DNA from: Aselliscus stoliczkanus
Lineage: Eukaryota; Chordata; Mammalia; Chiroptera; Hipposideridae
Length of the DNA stretch: 64,000 nucleotides
Assembly (NCBI GenBank): GCA_033961575.1
Contig: CM066739.1
Location: 70,494,559-70,558,558 of the forward strand
Direction of reading: 5' to 3'
Part shown: in pieces, positions 57,311-64,000 of the stretch
Layout of the letters: the number at the start of each line of letters is the position of its first letter
Position numbering within the stretch: the stretch's first letter is position 1
Program-made: the position numbers and the translations under genes
Notes under the pieces: generated by a model
The model's database searches: none
What the model was told of the DNA's origin: nothing
What the model saw: only the letters and a program-made list of their open reading frames with translations

Positions 57311-58511
57311 CAGTGATAAGGCCTTTAAAGGTAATCACAGTAGAGAATGAAATCTAGACTCCCATTTTTAAGATTTTGTTCTCTAAAAGCTGCTGCTGTT
57401 ACTAAAGACAGTATCAGTCTAGATTTGGCCAGGAAACAGTAAAAATAGCAATATTTAGTAGCAATAATATAAGTATTAGAAGAAGGAAGAGTTTAACTAA
57501 GAATTGGGAGAATTGGGATTGACACAACTGTGGGAGGAATTGTGAAATTTAAGATCTGGAAGGGTGAGTCAGAGGATGAGAGAAAGCCATCCTGAAGAAC
57601 TGGAGCAGGTGAAAAGGCCAGAACATGTGGGGGAAGTCTGAGAAGCCATGAGTATTTGGTCACCAAAGTGGGACCATGACATAGGAATTAGAGGGGTGGG
57701 GAGCGCAGAGATCTGTGAAGCTGCTACTCGTACGTGCTTCCCTATCTGGTGCCATCTTGAGAAACCACCACAGTGGCTTTCACTTCCCATGTGCGTTTTA
57801 ATCCTTCATATTTTCTGTCATTGGTAAACTTTAAACGAAAGCTATTCAAGGAAGGTGATTTTGGGAAACCTAGGTACAAGACTTAACTAGAAGTGGAAGT
57901 GTCACTGTCAACAGTCCTTGTATGACCTTAGTAAGAAGTTCCATTTTTCCTTTGGATGTATAAAGGTCTTTAGACCTCTCTTCATAGAAGACTTCCAACT
58001 TCAGAATCCAACCTTGGAGCTGTGACAAGAATCCTCAAGGTAGGAATTCAGAACTTTAATGATCGTCTCAACCACCTCTACATTCTTGAGTAGACCCTTC
58101 AGGAATGAAAGTGGTCAGAGGAAAAACAGTGTGCTCTCCATAAGAAATGCTGTATGAATTTCTGCCTTCAGTGAACTAACTTGCCCCTGTCATGGGGAAA
58201 CATAAAACAGCATCAAGAAGCAAAGATTCTGAAAGCAAATGCAAACTAAGACAATTCACATTTTAGTTTGGCAAAATCAACCATTTGGGAAGTGGTGTGC
58301 TGGGTTTTTTTTGTACTAGCTTATAAGAGCCAATTATGAAATACCCAGGAATTCTGAAAACTGACATTACCAATTTGAAATTGGCCTTAATGACAGTATT
58401 TATGACAACTGGGAAATACTATAAATCAAAACAATTTTTTCCTTAGAAGATCCAGTTGTTAAATATTTACCAGCAAACCATTGCACACTGAATATCCTAA
58501 TATACCCTTTT
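57311..58511. other. Non-coding stretch, nothing recognised
   Basis: No gene or repeat recognised. The 73-codon minus-strand frame at 57569-57790 has no motif. Confidence 0.4.
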
Positions 58512-58659
58512 CCAGTTCCCAATTCTAGACTTTTTTTTTTTTTTTTGAGGGCAGTATCACTGGCCCTCATATGTGGGACCCGAACCGGGGCTGCTAGCTT
58601 CCCAAGCCAGCGCTTAACCACCACGCCACTCAGCCGACCCCCCAGTTCCCAATTCTAGA
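58512..58659 (-). mobile_element. Short tRNA-derived SINE with 18-bp TSD, antisense
   Basis: The element is at 58530-58641. On the minus strand: GGTCGGCTGAGTGGCGTGGT, GGTTAAGCGCTGGCTTGGG, CCCCGGTTCGGGTCCC, CATATGAGGGCCAGTGATAC, A-tail. CCAGTTCCCAATTCTAGA flanks it perfectly at 58512-58529 and 58642-58659. A recent insertion. Confidence 0.94.
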
Positions 58660-59284
58660 TAAGATCAAGGTGCTTAAGTAGTAAATTTTTGATTATGTTA
58701 ACATTTATTGTTTTTTGAAGTCAGTAAGGCTGCTCTGATGTTAGAGTAATTAACAGAATTTATTAATATGGGAAGTTCATTTCAGAAAAGCAAATAAGTT
58801 TAAATATCCTGCAGATAACAGAGACCTCAGGCTACATGAAAACGGGGAGCTAATTAAAGTCAGTCAAAGAGATAGCTAAATAATATACAGATATATATAT
58901 ATATATATTTAAACTGTTTTATTTTGTAAATCACATTATGGTCTCACATTATGATCCTTGCATAGATTTTGGATACATACCTGAAATAACTATACATGGT
59001 ATATATACAAGGCAGAAATGAATTATAATTAGGAAATTTCATAAGTCAATTTGCCAGTGATGATGGATCTTTCGAAGAATGTTTTTGTCAATATAAAACC
59101 TGAGTCAAAAATGAATAATTAGTTCATTAACCTTATATTTTTCAGGCAAATTGTTTACTTTTTTATGATTGAACTCCCTTCATAGTTTGTTGAACTTCAG
59201 GTACTTTTTAAATTAGCAATTTACAGTTAAAATTAAAATGGAAGAAATTCTGAATTTGGATGAATATTTTTGCACATGTGTCTA
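58660..59284. other. AT-rich non-coding stretch with a TA microsatellite
   Basis: An AT tract lies at 58889-58908; nothing else recognised. Confidence 0.5.
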
Positions 59285-59935
59285 AACAGCTTTATTGGAA
59301 TATAATTTACAAACCATAAAAGTTACCGATTGTAAGTATATATATAATTCAATGACATTTAGTAACTTACAGAGTTATGCAATCATCACCACAATCCAGT
59401 TTGATAACATTTTTATCATACAAAAAAATGTCTTTGGGCTTATTTTTCATCAGTCCCTCCTCCCACCCCAGGCAATCATTCATCTGTTTTCTGTATTTCT
59501 AAATGTGTCTGTTCTGGACATTTATTGTAAGTGGAATCATAACAATATCTAGCTTCTTACACTTAGTGTAATGTTGTAGAGGTTCACTCGTATAGAGCTT
59601 GTATCAGTATTTCATTCCTTTTTATTGCTGAGTAGTATTCCATTGTATACATCTACCACAGTTTATATATCCATTCACCAGTTGATGATTCAACTTTAAT
59701 ATTAGCTAATATAAGTAATACTGCTATGAACATACATATACAAGTCTTCATATGTTTTATTTTTTATTTAATATTTTTGGAAACTAACTGTTTTCTAAAG
59801 TAGCTATATTATTTTACATTCCCACGATCAATGTAACAGAATTCCAGTTATTCTATATCTACGCCAACACTTAGTGTTTTGTCTTATCAATTATAGTCAT
59901 TTTAATGAAGTCACTTTAATAAAAATGTACAAGAT
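59285..59935 (-). mobile_element. L1M 3' end, antisense
   Basis: CAGCTTTATTGGAATATAATTTAC, GAGTTATGCAATCATCACCACAATCC, TGCTGAGTAGTATTCCATTGTATACATC, AATACTGCTATGAACATACATATACAAG, AACTGTTTTCTAAAGTAGC and CGCCAACACTTAGTG. Old L1M ORF2 C-terminus plus 3' UTR. Confidence 0.88.
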
Positions 59936-59999
59936 TTGCATCCTGAAAACTATAAAATATATAGCTAATTCCCCAAAATGGTGGTATGTTGTGGTTTCA

Positions 60000-60510
60000 T
60001 TTTAATTCAGTTTAAACTAATTTTTGGTTTTTCATTTAATTTCTTCTTTGGCTCATTTAGGAGCATCCTTTTTAGTTTTCATGTATTTGGGGGTATTCCT
60101 AGTATCTCTCTGATATTAATTTCTAATTATATTTCATTGTGGTCAGAAAACATACTTTGTATACTTAGCATAGTGATATATATATATATTTTTAATTCAT
60201 TGAGACTTGTTTCGTAGCCCCATGGATAGTCGCTCCTGGAGAACATTCCTTGTGCACTTGCAAAGGCGGTGTATTATGCAGTCCTTGTTAGGACTATTCT
60301 ATATGCGTCTATTGGGTTGAACTGGTTTAAAGTGTTGTTCAAGTCTTCTACACCCTGGTTGGATTTTTTTTAATTGTTCTATTAATTACTGAGTGAGATA
60401 TTGGATTCTCCAACTATTACTTTTGAAATGTCTATTTCTCCTTTTAATTCTGTCAGTATCTTCTTTATATAGTTAGAGGTTCTGTTGTTAGGTGTATGTA
60501 CACTTATATA
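60000..60510 (-). mobile_element. L1M ORF2 fragment, antisense, part 1
   Basis: TTTCATTGTGGTCAGAAAACATACTTTG, TTGAGACTTGTTTCGTAGCCCCATGG, CTCCTGGAGAACATTCCTTGTGCACTTG, AGTGTTGTTCAAGTCTTC, TCCAACTATTACTTTTGAAATGTC and AGGTTCTGTTGTTAGGTG, all antisense ORF2. It continues at 61159 beyond the inserted DNA transposon. Confidence 0.85.
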
Positions 60511-61158
60511 CAGTAAGTCCTCACCTAAGTCATTGATAGGTTCTTATAAACAGGGACTTTATAAACATCATGGAATAAAATCAATTTTACCACAGGCTAA
60601 TTGACATAAGAGTTGAAAGTTCCAATGGCATACTCTGGTCGAAATATATCACCAAACATCTAAATAAAGACCCAAGACATTTCTAATATTAAACATTTAA
60701 ATAAATGTACACAATGCATACATTTTTTTAAAGGTTAATAAAAACAAGAAAGATAATTCTTTTCCAGCTTGTTTATTTCATTTCAGGGTCACAAGTGGCC
60801 CGAGCCTCTCGAGGAAGCTCAGAGTACAAGGTGGGACTGAACCCTGAGTAGGATGCTTTTCTATCACAGGAGGTGCACGCGCGCGTGCATGCACGCACGC
60901 GCACACACACACAGGGGGCACGCGCACTCACACACACACACACACACACACTGCAACTGGACAATTTAGACATACTAATTCACCTACTGTGCACATCTTT
61001 GGGATGTGGGAAGAAACCAGAGTTCCCAGAGAAAGCCCATGTAAACATGGGGAGAACATGCAAATTCCACACAGTGTCCCTGGCCAGAAATTGATTTTTT
61101 TTCTCATCAACGTTGTAATGAAACGATGTTGAGCAAAACAATGTTATTTGAGGTCCTG
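60511..61158 (+). mobile_element. Pogo/Tigger-like non-autonomous DNA transposon
   Basis: The left end CAGTAAGTCCTCACCTAAG and the reversed right end CAGGACCTCAAATAAC are inverted repeats, flanked by TA-rich sequence on both sides. Inside: GGTTAATAAAAACAAGAAAGATAATTC, GGTCACAAGTGGCCCGAGCCTCTCGAGG, ACTGGACAATTTAGACATACTAATTCACC, CATCTTTGGGATGTGGGAAG and GTAAACATGGGGAGAACATGCAAATTCC. No transposase frame. The family assignment rests on the CAG..CTG ends and TA flank and is moderate. It splits one antisense L1. Confidence 0.65.
60874..60951. repeat. CG/CA-rich alternating purine-pyrimidine tract
   Basis: Two stretches of (CG/CA)n with CATG and CGCG units, interrupted by AGGGGG. Lies inside the DNA transposon. 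It gives spurious Cys/Val and Thr/His frames on both strands. Confidence 0.93.
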
Positions 61159-62095
61159 TTATATATCTACTGTTGTATTGACCCTTTTATCCTCATGAAA
61201 TGCCCCTCTTTACATTTAGTAATAAAGTCATCTTAAAATAAATTCAGTCTGATATTAATATACCTACTCCATTTCTAATAGATACTGCTGGCATGATGTA
61301 ATTTTTTCAACCTTTTACTTTTAACCTATTTATGTCTTTGATTTCAATGTGTGTCTCTTATACATAACATATAATTGGATCTTGCTCTTTATCCAGTTTT
61401 ACAATCTGGCCTTTTAAGTGAGGTGGTTAATTTTTTCAAACTTAATGTAAGTATTGATTTGTTTGGATTTATGTCTACCATCCTGTTATTTGTTTTGTAT
61501 TTATCTTTTGTTGTTGTTCTGTTCTTCCTTATCTGCATTCTTTGTGTTAAACAAATATTTTTCAGTGTTTTCACTGTTGAATTACTCTGTTGATTATTTT
61601 ACTATATTATTTGACTCATTTACTTACTAATTACTCTAAGGATTACAGTATGCATCATCAGTTATCAAAGTATAATTCAGAATAATAATAATTTAGTTCT
61701 GATTAAAAAATAGATACTTTATTCCAACATATCTCCCTCCCCCAACTTTCAGCTATTATTATAAAATATATCTGTATATGTTAAAAATCTAATAATACAG
61801 TATCACAATTATTAATTTACATCTCTCTTTGAAAGAAGTTAAGAGGGAAGTAAGAAAAATATATTTGTGGAGTCCTTTATTACAACCTACATATTTACCA
61901 GTTCTAGTATTTTCATTTCTGCCTCTGTTAATTACCATCTGGTGTCACTTCTTTTCAGACTTAAGGATTTATTTAGTGTTTGTTGTAAGCCATGTCTGCT
62001 AGCAACCAAATATCTTAGTTTGTTTATTTGGGAATATCTTTATTTTGCTTTCACTTTGAAGAGTAGTATTGCTATATAGAACTCTTGTTTGGCAG
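61159..62095 (-). mobile_element. L1M ORF2 fragment, antisense, part 2
   Basis: TATTGACCCTTTTATCCTCATGAAATGCCCC, AATAAATTCAGTCTGATATTAATATACC, CAACCTTTTACTTTTAACCTATTTATGTC, GTGTCTCTTATACATAACATATAATTGGATCTTG and TTTTTCAGTGTTTTC follow an antisense L1M ORF2-type order and continue part 1 (60000-60510). The fragment is AT-rich and full of indels. Confidence 0.75.
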
Positions 62096-62114
62096 CTTTT
62101 CCTTTTTCAGCATT

Positions 62115-62300
62115 TTTAAATAACAATTTTATTGATATATAATACACATTCCATAACATGTACCATCTTCAAAGTACAACTCAATGGCTTTTATACATTC
62201 ATTGTGACTTGATCATCACTATCTTAATTTCAGAAAATTGTCAGCACTTGAAGTTTTGCAATTATGAGCAATGCCACGTTGAATGTTCTTTTTCGTGTGT
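62115..62300 (-). mobile_element. L1M 3' UTR fragment, antisense
   Basis: ACAATTTTATTGATATATAATACACATTCC, AAAGTACAACTCAATGGC and AATTATGAGCAATGCC are L1M 3' end landmarks. Confidence 0.65.
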
Positions 62301-62649
62301 CTCATTAGCACATGCACAGTCATTTCTCTAAAGTATAAACCTAAAGTACTGCTTAATGATTAGGTATGAAGAAGGACAACTGTACCAAATAAAACTAAAC
62401 TCATCCTCTTCCCACAGAGTGTTTGTACCTATTTAGTCTCCTGTCAGTGGTTCCTGAGAATTCTAGATTTCATATTCTTGAGCACACTTAATATTATTGG
62501 TTTGTATTTCTAAGGCATGCTACACCTTTCTCATAAATCCCCTTCAGACTTGCAATTTCCTATTGTTGGTCAGCATTGTTTTATAATCATATGTATTAAA
62601 ATTCATCAATTGCAAGGACAATAAGAGACTACTGTTAATGCTTTTCTAT

Positions 62650-62819
62650 GCTGTTCAGTATGGAACCACCCTTCACAAGTGGCTATGTGGTTCCTCAGTT
62701 GAACTAGCCACATTTCAAATGCTCAAAAGTCACATGTAGCATGAGGCTACCATATTGGAAAACACAGATATAGAACATTTCCATCATTAAAGAATGTTCT
62801 ACTGGACAGAAGTGATTTA
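62650..62819 (+). repeat. MER58-like hAT-Charlie element
   Basis: GTTCCTCAGTTGAACTAGCCACATTTCAAATGCTC, ATATAGAACATTTCCATCATTAAAGAATGTTCTACTGGACAG fit the MER58 order. Ends are diverged. Confidence 0.65.
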
Positions 62820-63511
62820 AACCAATCAACCTTCCCTGAAGCACATAGTTGAGACCAGATACCTGAGTAAAATACTGGGGCTCTGGAAAGAGATGGATAG
62901 GTGCTTGGTTTTCAAGGAAAATAGTGTCTGCTATATGTACTTACTTATCCAGTAATCAGTTTACAAAGTAATTATTTGCATGTAGGTTAACAAAGAGAGT
63001 ACATTGCTGTGCTCATCTCGTAAGCTGGAAGCTGGGAAAGTTCACAGTTATCTCCTATACAACTTTATTGGTGTTATTGTTGCAAAGATTTAATGTAGTT
63101 GATTAATTCAAGAAATCGTATTGAATAATCTGAACAGGAATGAAAAGGTGCACAATGACCCTAGGCAGTTACCTGAAATGCACTGAAATTGGCTACAGGG
63201 GTAAATTAGATGACTTTCCATCATAGGAAACTTTTTCATCAGAGGTCATTCTGAACAGAAGATTTAATTTAAAAAAAATTTTTAAAAATAAAAAATTGGA
63301 TGGGTCTGAGGCAGAATGGCATTAACAAAGAACCGAATCACAATTTCAAGTAAGAAGAATAATTGGTTACTCCAGGGTTACATTTGTGCTCACTCTCCCG
63401 TTGACATGAAAGCAGAGAAATTATATTGCCTTCTGGATCTACTGTCCTGGTCTGTAATCTAAGAGGAATAGCACCTTCCGGTTCCGTTAGATATAAAAAA
63501 GGACCTCAAAA
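62820..63511. other. Non-coding stretch, nothing recognised
   Basis: No gene or repeat recognised. Confidence 0.4.
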
Positions 63512-63646
63512 CTTATATTCCAGGGCTGGCAGAGTGGAGCAGTGGTTAAGCGCTGGTCTTGGGAAGCCAGCGGCCCGGTTCGGCTCCCACATATGAGGGC
63601 CAGTGACACTGCCCTCAAAAAAAAACAAAAAAAACCTTATATTCCA
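63512..63646 (+). mobile_element. Short tRNA-derived SINE with TSD
   Basis: The element is at 63523-63635: GGGCTGGCAGAGTGGAGCAG, TGGTTAAGCGCTGGTCTTGG, GCCCGGTTCGGCTCCC, CATATGAGGGCCAGTGACAC, GCCCTCAAA and an A-tail with one C. CTTATATTCCA flanks it at 63512-63522 and 63636-63646. A recent copy. Confidence 0.94.
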
Positions 63647-64000
63647 AGGCACTTAAGCATCTATTTAAGTTGAATGGAATATTTGAAAGATGATAAAATT
63701 AGAAAACATCAAATCATTAGAAGAAAAGTCGGAGTTATGTGGCACTGGCAGTAAAAGAAACCAGATCATTAGAAGGTCAGTAGAATTGCTGACAGCACGG
63801 TGATATAATACAGCCCGCCTACCAGCACCATTAGACCCTCGGGAGAGCAAACTCCTTTGAGGGAAGCACGTGAAGACAGTAGATCACAGCCAGCTCCTGG
63901 AGCCGCAGCTGCTTCCCGTCTTTTAGAAACTTTGAAGTTACCTTTGATTTTCAAAAAAAAATCTTTTTATTTTCATTCCCCCCCCCTCTTCATAGTATCT
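63647..64000. other. Non-coding window end
   Basis: No gene or repeat recognised. The two minus-strand frames of 61 codons are unremarkable. Confidence 0.4.

Noticed and set aside
1..64000. CRISPR array, operon, phage or plasmid features
   Set aside because: No spaced direct repeats and no prokaryotic gene organisation; the sequence is clearly mammalian.

Overview
This window looks like non-coding DNA from a placental mammal, most likely a bat. It is AT-rich and CpG-poor, and open frames rarely exceed 100 codons. It is packed with mammalian retroelements: LINE-1, L2, MIR, MaLR LTRs and an ERVL remnant. The bat call is an inference. It rests on several families of young tRNA-derived SINEs whose heads and tails look like those of horseshoe-bat relatives (Yinpterochiroptera, the Rhin-1 type), and on mariner elements and short mariner-type MITEs. 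I recognise no functional protein-coding exon, no RNA gene, no CRISPR array and nothing prokaryotic. The window reads as intergenic sequence or the inside of a large intron.

Layout. 1-9.4 kb: a long composite SINE, a CT microsatellite, a palindromic mariner MITE, L2, MIR, an old L1 3' end with a tRNA-Ile-like SINE inserted, an LTR, a 212-bp TA-flanked DNA transposon, and an L1M tail split by a second composite SINE. 9.9-19.5 kb: MER5A, an antisense L1, a second palindromic MITE, an MLT1A-like LTR, a deleted mariner that keeps part of its transposase, an inverted pair of about 220-bp repeats, and a 5'-truncated L1 3' end. 20-26 kb: L2 and MIR, then a long degraded sense L1 with a SINE and a CT-rich tract inside it. 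26-31 kb: a repeat-poor island, the best place to look for conserved non-coding sequence. 32-33 kb: antisense L1 ORF2. 35.9-38 kb: a decayed ERVL protease-RT-RNase H remnant with MER5A inserted. 39.7-53.8 kb: LTRs, a textbook twin-primed (5'-inverted) L1 with target-site duplications and a nested SINE, more L1 pieces, SINEs and two perfect short tandem duplications. 57-64 kb: an antisense polyadenylated retrocopy, two young SINEs and a stacked antisense L1 region holding a pogo/Tigger-like transposon.

No genes act together here. What the window records is insertion history: young SINEs with clean target-site duplications sit inside older L1s, which sit among still older L2, MIR, LTR and ERVL relics. 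The most informative observations are two SINE copies that share one 3' end inside a second tRNA-like module, the inverted pair of unidentified repeats at 15.2 and 16.5 kb, the twin-primed L1, and the L1 3' ends carrying two related modules joined by a microsatellite.
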